From contig NC_084809.1 of the NCBI RefSeq assembly GCF_963583255.1, positions 6,991,501 to 7,055,500 on the forward strand: a DNA stretch of 64,000 nt, read 5' to 3'. Numbering within the stretch: position 1 is the stretch's first letter; every line of letters starts with the position of its first letter. Shown in pieces: positions 33,924 through 43,824 of the stretch. The stretch comes from Pyrus communis (Eukaryota; Streptophyta; Magnoliopsida; Rosales; Rosaceae). Below the pieces are notes generated by a model. It did not search any database. It saw nothing but the letters and a program-made list of their open reading frames with translations, and had not been told where the DNA came from. The translations under genes were made by a program, and so were the position numbers.

Positions 33924-34690
33924 TTATAACCTAAATAAGCCATTTTCTCAAATTCAAAACCAAATGTAAGTTTCAATATAATACAGAAGTTATAGTGGAG
34001 CACCAATGTAACATGAAATATAAATTTTTCCTTCGACAATGCAAGGTTTGAACTTTGAACTTAAAATTCAAATTTGAGTATGTGTAAATTGGAGGAAAAA
34101 TGTGAAAACTCAAATCATTTTTTTGATCCACATGTGCGAATATGAATTTTAAGGTTAATATGTTCTGTAGGATATAATTTTAATATAATATAATATAATT
34201 TTAAGGTCAAATCATTTTTTTGATCCACATTTCTCTTTTTAATATAATATTTGCTCGAGTTCAGGATTAGGAAAGTCAAGAAGGATTGGAAACAATGTGG
34301 TCCAAACAAACCAGCGGAGAAAAGGTAAACCGAAAAAGACTTGAAAAACAGACAATTAATTTACAGCCATGGTTGTAAAATCACTGCAATATATGACACT
34401 TATACTTGGCCAACTGCTCTCTTAGCTAGAAGTGAACCATTTGCGGAATCTGTGGTCTGATACAGGCTGGGAAACTTAGTAACAAATGCTTGTAGGGTTT
34501 CTGTATGGCATTATGAAATTATCAATTTTCATCTTATCGTTATGTCATCAATCTTCAATTGTTGTGTCGTCGAAATTTATTGTTTGATTAGTTTAATAAT
34601 TTGAAAATGACATTTGACAATTCGGTTGGAGAAGTACAAAATTTGGCATAAGGCTTCAAATTGTCACTTCAACCATGAATTGTAATTTAA
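33924..34690. other. Intergenic stretch, nothing recognised
   Basis: The phrase AAATCATTTTTTTGATCCACAT occurs twice (about 34114 and 34207). No coding potential was seen. The homology shared with the block around RLP3 begins near its right edge. Confidence 0.35.
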
Positions 34691-35406
34691 CATTTCCTTT
34701 GAAGATGGTCTAACGGTCCATGTTTATATTTTTTTCAAGTCCAACGATAAAAAAAATCCAACAGCTGAAATTTAAATCTAATGATCATAATAAAATAATT
34801 TTTTTTAAATAGATCCACTTTAAAAATTTATTCCAATCCCATCACCCGGACAAGGCGTATAGTTTTTAGCTTATATGAACTATCATTTATGTTTTTAATT
34901 ACTATTCAAGTTTTCAATTTATCTTATGAACTATCATCTATATTGAAGTTTAGTTGATTGAGTGGTTGGTTAAAACATCTGTAAAATTAAATCGTGAAAA
35001 CATAAAAAGTTACAAAAAAATCCTTACAAAAAAAAAAAAAAAGGGTTAAAACCATTCCATACCAATTAGTATATTTTAGGTCCTGAAATTTAGATCATGA
35101 GGGTTGGGTGACATTCATTGTTCACAAAGCTGTCTCTTAGTGAACCTGAATATTTGAGGGCGGGTCTAAAAGTTTGAGTTGGCCTTATCATGGGCTTACA
35201 CGTGAAAAACCTAATAAATTTTGACCTAGAAACAAATAGACATTGAAAATGTAATGCCAACTACTTTATTGATAACATTGAATTTTTTTTACTACCTTAA
35301 TAACACTAAATTTGATCAAGTAGAAATACAATACAAAGCAAACTTAGAACCTCACTATTGTAATATAACGTAACATATACTGAAGCATCAGAAATTTTCG
35401 ACCCAA

Positions 35407-35438
<32 letters not shown>

Positions 35439-35531
35439 AAAGAAAAAGAAATGGAAACACCATAAATCATATAAAAACAAGACATCGGCCTCCAAGTCCC
35501 AAACACTTTTCTAGCCGGTAGACACACCAAG

Positions 35532-35617
35532 CTAAGTTCGGCGCCCCCTCCTCGCCCTTGCAGGTCCTGCCTTCCTCCTCCTACTGAAAGTCTCCCCAAA
35601 CCATTCATGCTTCTTGA
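35532..35617 (-). pseudogene. RLP 3'-end relic (C-terminal tail only)
   Basis: On minus this encodes KKHEWFGETFSRRR-KAGPARARRGRRT then stop, matching the last 28 residues of RLP3. It is followed by the same 3' flank as the complete genes. Upstream of the KK codons the homology stops abruptly at GATTGAGTGGTTGG, the start of another copy of the 3' flank. This is the scar of an unequal exchange or deletion. Confidence 0.8.
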
Positions 35618-36251
35618 TTGAGTGGTTGGTTGGTGTGATATATTTGGTTTTAAATTAAAATTTTTGGAATATAATTTTTTTAGGTTAAAACATCTATAAA
35701 ATTAAATTAAGATAACATAAAAAGTTACAAAAAATCCTTACCCAAAAGAAAGAAAAAAAAAAGGGTTAAAACCATTCCACACCAATTATACATTTTAGAT
35801 CCTGAAATTTAGGTCTTGAGCGTTGGGACACATTCGCTATTTCAAAGCTAAATTTTTTTTTTTTTTTTTTTTTTTGCGAACCTGAATATTTGAGTTTAGG
35901 TTCAACAGTTGGAGTTGATCTTACCATAGATTTACACGTGAAAAACCTAATAAATTTTGACCTAGAAGCAAATGGACACAAAGAAATGTAATGTCAACTA
36001 CTTTATTTATAACACTGAATTTGATCATATAGAAATACAATACAAAGCAAAATTTTTTTGAACAAAATACAAGGCAAACTTAGAACCCCCACTATTGTAA
36101 TATAACATAACAACATATACTGAAGCACAAGAAATCCTTGACAAAAAAAAAAAAAAAAAAGAAAAAGAAAAAAAAGGAAGCACCAGAAATCATATAAAAA
36201 TAAGACATTGGCTTTCAAGGCCCAAACACTTTTCAAGCCGCTAGACACACA

Positions 36252-39215
36252 TCAAGCTTGGTTCTGCGTCCCCCTCCTCGCCCTTGTGGTTGTTGGCTTC
36301 CTCCTCCTGCTGAATTTCTCCACAAACCATTCATGCTTATTGTCTGCCAACGTGTTTCCAGCAACCACTCCCACTATGAGTCCGCTAACAACTCCCGGCA
36401 AGACTACATACCAATCAAACTCAAATGGAAATCCAGCCTCTTCATCTTCTTCAAAGCTTGATGGTGGCGGCAGCCTCGAGCTCTCAGAACCCTCGCATTT
36501 CTTGGACAAAGGCTTTCCACACAGACCTGAGTTTCCTTGATATGAATCTTCTAGGAATGTACCAAATTGTTGGCCAAGTGGTATAGGCCCCCAAAGATGG
36601 TTATGCGACACATTGAAGTACTCAAGGAAAGTGAGTTGTGCCAAGCTACCGGGGATCCTTCCGGAGAGCTTGTTTTGAGAGAGATCCAACGATTCAAGAG
36701 CAGTCAAGTTCCCTAAAGATGAGGGGATGTGACTAGAGAGAGAATTGTTGGAGAGGTTTAGCAACTGAAGTTCTCTTAGACTCCCAATGATACTTGCTGG
36801 AATCTCTCCTTCAAATCTATTACTTGAGAAATCTAAGAGTCTCAGATCATAGGGGGTCCGATAATATGTCAACTTAACACCTTTTACAGGAATTATCATA
36901 TCGTATGAAAATTGATAGTAATTTCCATATTTATTTGTGCTCGATGAGACTTCAAAGTACCGGCTTCCATCGTTTGCGACAACATATTTCATGAAACTCC
37001 AGTTCTCCATGTACTTAGAAGGCAACATACCTGAAAACAAATTGTTGGATAAATCAATGATGCACAAGTTTGGAAACTTATAATTAGTTGGAGGCTTCCT
37101 AATTATCCCATGAAATGCATTCGACCCCAAAATGAGACCCCTCAATACTGGAAGTACCCCTAACCAAGAAGGGAAGATATCACTGATCTGATTGTTGCCA
37201 ATGTGAAGAAACTCTAACCGAGTGCAATCGGCCATTGATCTTGGTAGCTTCCCCTGTAACCGATTGTAACCCAACAAAACCAATTTCAAACTATTTTTTA
37301 TAGCGCAAAATGGAGGAATATCGCCATGGAAAGAATTATAAGTCAAGGCCAGCATTTCCAAGCTATTGGACTTCCCCAAACACCGTGGAAGCATGCCACT
37401 CAGGCTGTTGTTGCCCAAATTAAGAACTTGAAGATAATTCAAGTTGCAGAACAATGGTGAAACTTCTCCACTATAATTATTGTTGCCGACGCTGTAAAAC
37501 ATGATAGATTGTGGTGGAATTGGCAATGACCCTTGTAATCGATTACCGTCAAGACTAAAAAGCTGCAGATTTTTCCATGGAAGAGTGACTGGATTTTCTT
37601 CAAGGCCTGTTAAGAAGTTATAATTGAGGTTAAGATTGACCAAAGTTTCTCTAGTTGCATTCCAAAGCCATTTTGGTATTTGGCCATGAATATTGTTATC
37701 ATAAAGGTCCAGGGCTCCCAATTCGTATTGATTTTTCAAAAATTCTGGAAACTCTGTCAAGTTGCATTCAGCCAACTTTAGAACTTCGAACTTTGGAAGA
37801 GTAGCACTTGAACCAGATTTGACACGCACGGATAACTTGTTGTCTGATAAACCAAGTTTCTTCAACTTTTTGAGGTTGGAAAACTCATCAAACTCAACTA
37901 TTCCACTCAAATTATTAGAGGAAAGGCCAAGAAATTCAAGATTTCTGAGGTGGAAAAGCGACTTAGGAACTGCTCCTTGCAAATCATTGAAGGTGAGCCG
38001 CAGAAAAGTTAGTTGGTTCAACTCTAATGCGAGCCAAGATGGGATTTCACCAGTTAGTGAATTGTCAAACAAGTCTAGAAACGCAAGTTGGGTCAGGTTA
38101 GCCACAAAACGTGGGAAATTCCCCTGTAAGTTAATATCCGAAAGATCCAAGTAGTTGAGCTTGGTTAATTTTCCAAAACAAGACAAGGAATCAGGAACTA
38201 AGAATTGGCCTGCGGAAACGTCATGAAATGAAGCCATCTCAAGGAAACTGAGCTGGGTAAGGTTTCCAAATGAAGATGGAACATGGGAATCAAAACCACA
38301 GTATGAGATATCAAAGTAGTTTAAGGAATGAAGGTTTCCGATAGAACTAGGAAGTTCACCAGAGAAATTTGTCGATGAAACATCCAATATTTTGAAGGAA
38401 TTGGTCCGGTTAAAGGTAGGAAAATAACCATTTAGCTTTATGTTTGAGTATAAACTAAGCTCCTCTAGGTTTGGTAGGTGGAAAATGCCTACTGGAAATT
38501 CCCCATACCACCCACAGTAGCTTAGATTGAGAGATGTGAGAGAAGATGCATTGACCAAGATATCAGGCACAGTGGAGTATATGCCTACATCACTAAGATG
38601 AAGTTGTTTTATGCTGGTCAAGTTTTGGACTAGGATTCTCATGTTGGACTTCCTAAGCTCCAAACCATTATTGTGAGACAGATCAAGGGTAGACAGTTTG
38701 GATAGCTTTGAAATTTCAAATGGAATTTGACCAGAAAATGCAGACAATGAAAGGTTGAGATAGGATAGACTCGAAAGGTCATGGCCCAATCTCGATGGTA
38801 TTTCAGACAAATTGAAGTTGTTATCTGAGAGGTCAAGCATTTGCAAGTGAACAAGTCAGAAGAGGGTGCTGTTGGAATTGATAGAACCATAGAGACAACT
38901 GCTCTTGAGGTCAAGGCCAATGACATGACCAGACTCCGCATGGCACTCAACACCATCCCACGAACAACAGTTACTCTGATTATGATCTCCTTCTCGAGTC
39001 CAAGATGCAACCTTTGGGTAAGCAAACGGAGATGAAGAAGCTGACTTGTTTATTGTAAAGCTTTCCTTGAATTGTAACAAGAACGAGTGCTCATCAGCGT
39101 GGCAAAGTGTCCGTGTCTGAGTCTGCACAAATGAAAAACAGTGAGTAGCATTGAGTAATAGCAAAAGAAGACAATGCAAATAGGTAAACTTGGACAACCA
39201 CGATTCCATTTTCAT
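36252..39215 (-). pseudogene. RLP1: Cf-type LRR receptor-like protein with one nonsense codon
   Basis: Continuous homology to the intact RLP3 across the whole gene in one frame, except for TGA at 38856-38858 (codon 120) where RLP3 has CGA (Arg). The upstream part encodes a signal peptide and LRR N-cap (MKMESWLSK..., CHADEHSFLLQFKESF, NCCSWDGVECH). The downstream 864 codons encode the LRR array, island region, acidic juxtamembrane segment, transmembrane helix with GVVSGLIVGVVAG and a short basic tail ending RRGTQNQA. The change is a C-to-T transition at a CpG, as deamination of methylated cytosine would give. Translation would stop before the LRRs, and restarting at a downstream ATG would lack the signal peptide. 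A CTATAAAAGG box lies about 75 bp upstream of the ATG. Confidence 0.88.
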
Positions 39216-39285
39216 GGCAGTGTGTTTTTCTGGTTATAAATATTGTTTGATGGCTCTCAGATAATTAAGAGTGGAGAAGTATACT

Positions 39286-39295
39286 CCTTTTATAG
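39286..39295 (-). promoter_or_regulatory. TATA box of RLP1
   Basis: CTATAAAAGG on minus, about 75 bp upstream of the RLP1 start codon. It is conserved at the equivalent place in RLP3 (60143-60152). Confidence 0.65.
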
Positions 39296-39961
39296 ACACA
39301 ACTCATGCAAGCATAAATAAAAAAAAAATTATGAGTCGATCGATGAGTGGGTGGTGAATTGATGTCTCAATTGATGAGTGAAGTAAACTCCTTTTACCTG
39401 GCAGTTAGAAAATGTTTGTTTGGCTCATAGTAAGTCTTTTGGATGTAACTAGGCAACCTCAGTGGAAGTCAAGTCATCGTTTGATAAAATCAGCCCATCC
39501 CCATCACTTGAAGACTTGAAGTCATTCATCGTTTGCATATAATAATTTGCAAACTCGATCGTTTAGTTTTATATGTACGCTTGTATGATCTTAAAGAATG
39601 TAAACATAATATACTTTGAGCAGATAAAATCAAGTGATCACCATCTCTTGAAGACTTGATGTCAAGTTGTGGTTTGCATATGTGACTCATCACAACGTTT
39701 ATTGAAGACTTGAAGTCAATTCATCATTTGCATGTAATAATTATTATGTTCACCTTTGAACAAAAGAAATAAAAAAAAAACCGTCTCACTGTAAGATTGA
39801 AAATTTACGTACTCATCTAAAAACAAAATCTTAACATGCACAAGTAAAAATTTTCTAAGCTAGTTACAAATATCATACCATTATTCATCCGACCGTCTTA
39901 ATTATATACTAATCAGAAGTTTAGATCACCACGGCATGTAACCTATAGAAATAAAAAGAAA

Positions 39962-40109
39962 GGGTGTGATATTCACACACCATTTTTTACTTCTCATATA
40001 CCCTTTTAATTTTTGGTTGTTGAATCAGATGAATTGAAGAAGATCAAGGGACAGAAATCAACAAGAATTGTGTGAGAAGTAAAAAGGGGTGTGTGGATAT
40101 CACACCCCT
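39962..40109. mobile_element. MITE of the GGGGTGTG family, copy 1
   Basis: The left arm GGGTGTGATATTCACACACC pairs with the inverted right arm GGTGTGTGGATATCACACCCC. Both arms continue with ACTTCTCA-type words. TAAAAAGAAA is repeated at both borders, giving an 8-10 bp target-site duplication that is ambiguous because it is A-rich. A close relative sits at 62112-62258. Confidence 0.75.
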
Positions 40110-40572
40110 AAAAAGAAATATAAATATGATGCAGACAGCTACTTTCCAGCAGAAAGAAGGAAGAAGCAAAAGAAGGCGGTTGTGGAGATAGAGTCTTTAT
40201 GGCAAGTGAAACATTTTATCTTGTTCAGAAGCATGATTTGAGAGAAAATCCGTCATTAATTACTCTTGTTACTGTTCTCCAATAGGCTTTTTCATGTTTC
40301 CACTCAATTTTCATTACGAAGATGTATTATGTTAGGCTGAGTCCTCTCTGAACCACAGGAGACAGTTGCCCATCATGCAAAGTGACTTTTTTTTTCTTTT
40401 CCCTCACCAATCTGTTCATTTTCTTGCCACCATTACTAGTCATCCACTAGCGTTGTCTCCAAAGGGAAGCATTTGATGATATGAGAGATAGAGATGGAAA
40501 AGTACATGATTCTATAGGCTAGGGTTTAATATTTTTATTTTTCTTTAATCATCAAGAAAAAAAAGATCATTG

Positions 40573-40645
40573 GATCATCGTGGTTTAACTTGTTTTCTAT
40601 ACCTTGTAGTGTTTTGTTTTTCCTCAAAGTCACTCATTATTCTAA
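40573..40645 (+). pseudogene. RLP signal-peptide relic, copy 1
   Basis: GTGGTTTAACTTGTTTTCTA then TACCTTGTAGTGTTTTGTTT matches the RLP2 signal-peptide coding DNA at about 47510-47570 (TGGTTTAACTTGTTATCTG, CGTTGTATTGTTTTGCTTTT, then TCACTCA). Homology is limited to about 70 bp. Confidence 0.6.
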
Positions 40646-41037
40646 CTAGAGTTTAAAATTTCTTCGATACAGTCGATATTTCTAAAAAATCATATAAAGA
40701 TAGGGAGATGGGGGGTGAAGTCTAAACTTCACCTTGTATTGAAAAAACTCTTAACTTTAGGATAAAATCGACATATATCGTCGATATTTTTTTCTACATC
40801 TATTAAATATCGAAAAAAAAAATATTATACTTTGTCCAAACCAATGTTTAAGAATCATAGAAAGCAACCGATATTTGATATGTCCGTCGATATTTCCACA
40901 AATTTGCTTATCAATATTTCCACAGTTACTGATATTTTAAGCATTGGTTTTAACAGATACAACAAAAATACTTTTGGTTGAAGCTTCCTCCAGCTTGTGT
41001 CTCAATTGTTCAGGAATGCGACTATAACAAACACCTC

Positions 41038-41700
41038 CAAACACTTTGTGGTAATAGTCAAAGGCGTATAATTTGGTTCAAGACTATAAGCTTTAATCAA
41101 TTAGTAGCAAAAATATGGTTTCACACTAATCCCATGACGAGAATTTTTGCGCTGATAGTGAAAGGCGTGTTTAAATCCATGACGACTTTAAGCCTTAGAA
41201 GTGGATCCATGCATACGACTAGAAGGGAGATAGAAGAGCGGGGAAATGAGGTAGTTGGGAGCCGCCGAGTCCGGTCAGAGCTCCGACAGTGTTTTAATTT
41301 TTTTCGTTTTTTGTTTTTTTTACAACTTTATTATTTAAAAGGGTAAAATGGAAACTTTGAATTTTACTAAGGAATAACAGGTAATTAATTAAGTGCAAAT
41401 AGTAAAAAAAAAAAAAAAATTATTAAGAAGAGGAGGAGAGTTTGGAACTATTTCAATAATCTGGAAATTGAGAGTTTTAAACTCAGAATGCATGGGTAGA
41501 GATCAAACACCATATCCAATAGGATATTTGAGCACATGCAAGTGCAGATAGTAAATAGTCTTATAGTGGTAACAATACCCTCTTTAGTATTTGTTTTTCA
41601 CTCTTTAGTTGACAAAAAAGAATTTTTATAGTATCGATATAGATAAACATTACTCTTCTAATACCATGCATAATTCATTAAAATTCACTAAGAATAAAGG
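41038..41700. repeat. Diverged direct duplication, copy 1
   Basis: Matches 42886-43690 in order: CAAAGGCGTATAATTTGGTTCAA, TAGCAAAAATA-GGTTTCACACTAATCCC, AAAAGGGTAAAATGGAAACTTTGAATTTT and CATGCATAATTCATT. The two copies differ by many substitutions and indels. Each lies downstream of an RLP signal-peptide relic. Confidence 0.75.
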
Positions 41701-42089
41701 AAAGGAAATAACCATCTCAACCCACCCCCTCAGTTATATACAAATCAGAAGGGGATCTTTGGCGTTTCATTCACCACCACGGCAAGTGACACACGAGTCC
41801 ACTTACAGAAATAAAAAAAATTGCTAGTGTGATGAAAAGTGACATACCAATGTGAAACTTTAATTTTTTTCTTTTTTTCAAGATTTGAAACATTTTATTT
41901 TCTTTATCTTTTATAGTTAAAATTGATCCATATTTGGTCTTCCATCAGTCTCCTCCACTAGAAAAATCTCACCCTTCATCTTGAAAACAACTAGGGTTGA
42001 TATGAATCTTGATGAGTCAAAAATTTCTCCAATTAGAGGAACCCATTATTCTTGGTATTTAGTTGGAATCACAATGGCACCTTACTTGA

Positions 42090-42200
42090 AAACAAGTCAT
42101 GGAATCTTCGTGATTTAACTTGTTTTCTATACCTTGTATTGTTTTGTTTTTTTCCTCGACAATGTCATTCATTGTTCTTCATTTGCACATATGCTTTTTC
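42090..42200 (+). pseudogene. RLP signal-peptide relic, copy 2
   Basis: GATTTAACTTGTTTTCTATA, CCTTGTATTGTTTTGTTTTT, CAATGTCATTCATTG and CATTTGCACATATG follow RLP2 codons 10-40 in order, but the frame is broken. It is clearly related to the relic at 40573. Confidence 0.6.
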
Positions 42201-42365
42201 TCACAACCCAATCTCAAGATATGTTCAAAATTGATACGTAACAGTAGGATGTAAGGGTGCGAGGATTAGAAATACACAAGGGCATTACTAAGTTTTGAAA
42301 CAAATTTGTGTGTGCATCACTCCCTTCTAACTACAGAGATGTACCAGACTCACCTTCATCCAATT

Positions 42366-42820
42366 TTTTTTTTTTAACAATTGATATTATCTATACTAAA
42401 GGAAGAGGATGGGCTAAGCCTCATAATTTGTGACATCCCACATCGCCTAGGGGAGTGATCCTTAAATGTATATTCCCATCTCTACCTAGCACGAGGTCTT
42501 TTGGAAGCTCACTGGCTTCGGGTTCCATGGGAACTCCAAAGTTAAGCGAGATGGGGGCTAGAGCAATCCCATGATGGGTAACCCATTGGGAAGTTGCTCG
42601 TGAGTTCCAAAAAACAAAACCGTGAGGGAATGGTAAGCCCAAAGCGGACAATATTGTGCTACGGTGGTGGAGCGGGCCCGAGAAGTGGTCCCCCCCCGGG
42701 CCGGGATGTGACATAATTTGCTAGCAATAATGTAGTTCAAATTCGTATTTGGTTATTTGGTGAGAATCGAACATAAGATCTCACTTACAAGTGAAAATGA
42801 CTACCACTACACTTTCATCT
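42366..42820 (-). mobile_element. SINE split by a Cassandra solo LTR
   Basis: On minus, the 5' part (42714-42820) carries TTCACTTGTAAGTGAGATC then TTATGTTCGATTCTCACC (box-B region) and ATTATTGCTAGC. The 3' part (42366-42428) carries ATGAGGCTTAGCCCAT, TAGTATAGATAATATCA and a poly(A) tail (T-run on plus at 42366-42377). Removing 42429-42713 and one duplication restores the family sequence. Confidence 0.8.
42429..42713 (+). mobile_element. Cassandra solo LTR
   Basis: 285 bp starting TGTGACATCCCACATCG and ending GCCGGGATGTGACA, with a 5-bp target-site duplication TAATT (42424-42428 and 42714-42718). The 5S-like block on plus covers about 42504-42607 (GGGTTCCATGGGAACTCC, AAAGTTAAGCGAGATG, CATGATGGGTAACCC). 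A single LTR without interior implies LTR-LTR recombination after insertion. Confidence 0.92.
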
Positions 42821-42885
42821 ATCTTAACAACCTTTAATTTATCATCCAACTTCAAATTTACAGAAATGGTCTTTGGCAGCTCTTT

Positions 42886-43690
42886 GTGGTGATAATCAAA
42901 GGCGTATAATTTGGTTCAAAACTATAAACCTTAATTAATTAGTAGCAAAAATACGGTTTCACACTAATCCCTTAACTAGAATGCTTGCGGTGATAGTGAA
43001 AGGCGTGTAATTTGGTTCAAGACTTTAAGCCGTAAAAGTGGGTCCACGCGTTGGACTAGAATGGACATGGAAGAGGAGGGGAAAGGAGGTAGTTGGAAGC
43101 CGCCGACTCCAGTAGAAGCTTCGACTACTGTTTTAAGGTTTTTTTTTTTTTTAATTTTATTACACATACACATACACACACACACATCTTTATTCTTTAA
43201 AAGGGTAAAATGGAAACTTTGAATTTTGCTAGGTAAGAACAGATAATTATTAAGTGTAAATAGTAAAAAACAAAAATAAATTATTAGTAAGAGGAAGGGA
43301 AGGGCTCGAAAGAATTATAATAAATTGGGAGAGGGGAGTTTTGAATCTAGAATGCATGGATAGAAACTAAACACTCTATCTATTAAGATATTTGACCAAA
43401 TGTAAGTGAAAATAGTAAATCTCAAAATCTTATAGTGGTAATAATACCCTCTATGTTAGATAATAGGTAAATTAAATATTGTGAGCGATGTAATTACATC
43501 ACTAAAATGAGTGATTACTCTATTTAAGTGAGATGTTTTATATTCGAATCTCGTAGATAACAAATTTGATATCAAATTAGGTTGTTCATTGTGTGGCTTA
43601 GCCGAATTCTTCATTTCCTTAATGTAAAATATCGTTATACTAAAAAAAATACCCATGCATAATTCATTGATGTTCACTGAGAAGAAAGGA
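42886..43690. repeat. Diverged direct duplication, copy 2
   Basis: Second copy of the 41038-41700 segment. It is longer, mainly because a SINE-like sequence (43440-43655) sits inside. The (CA)n tract near 43163-43187 is not in copy 1. Confidence 0.7.
43440..43655 (+). mobile_element. SINE copy
   Basis: Contains AAGTGAGATGTTTTATATTCG then AATCTCGTAGAT (box-B region), AAATTAGGTTGTTCATTGTG then TGGCTTAGCCGAA, and ATGTAAAATATCGTTATACTA followed by an A-run. It shares this 3' layout with the copy at 55069-55230. Confidence 0.6.
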
Positions 43691-43824
43691 AGGGAAAAAA
43701 GAGGCAGATTGTATGCCCTCCTGTTTCGGTGCCCTTCCCATCCCTCCTATTTGTGCCGTCACGGTTAAGTTACGTCAACATTTTATATTTCTATTGCTTT
43801 TTGTCTTATTATCTCTATAAAAAA

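Larger units (their letters stand above)
34700..39780. repeat. RLP segmental duplication, block 1
   Basis: Collinear with block 2 (about 54580-60420): 3' flank, gene and 5' flank of RLP1 match those of RLP3, e.g. TTTTAGCTTATATGAACTATC versus TTTTAGCTTATACGAACTATC in the 3' flank and ATGAGTCGATCGATGAGTGG in the 5' flank. Inside block 1 the RLP 3' flank itself is present twice (about 34930-35617 and 35618-36333). Confidence 0.85.

Noticed and set aside
35306..35608. 100-aa open frame on minus overlapping the RLP tail relic
   Set aside because: It is the wrong frame; the relic's family-matching frame is different and only about 28 codons long.
38856..39215. Separate 119-aa secreted LRR N-cap protein
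   Set aside because: It is the front part of RLP1 cut by the nonsense codon, in the same frame as the rest of the gene.
40978..41346. 122-aa open frame
   Set aside because: The matching segment at 42.9 kb is not open in this frame, and no domain is seen. It is a chance frame in a duplicated non-coding segment.
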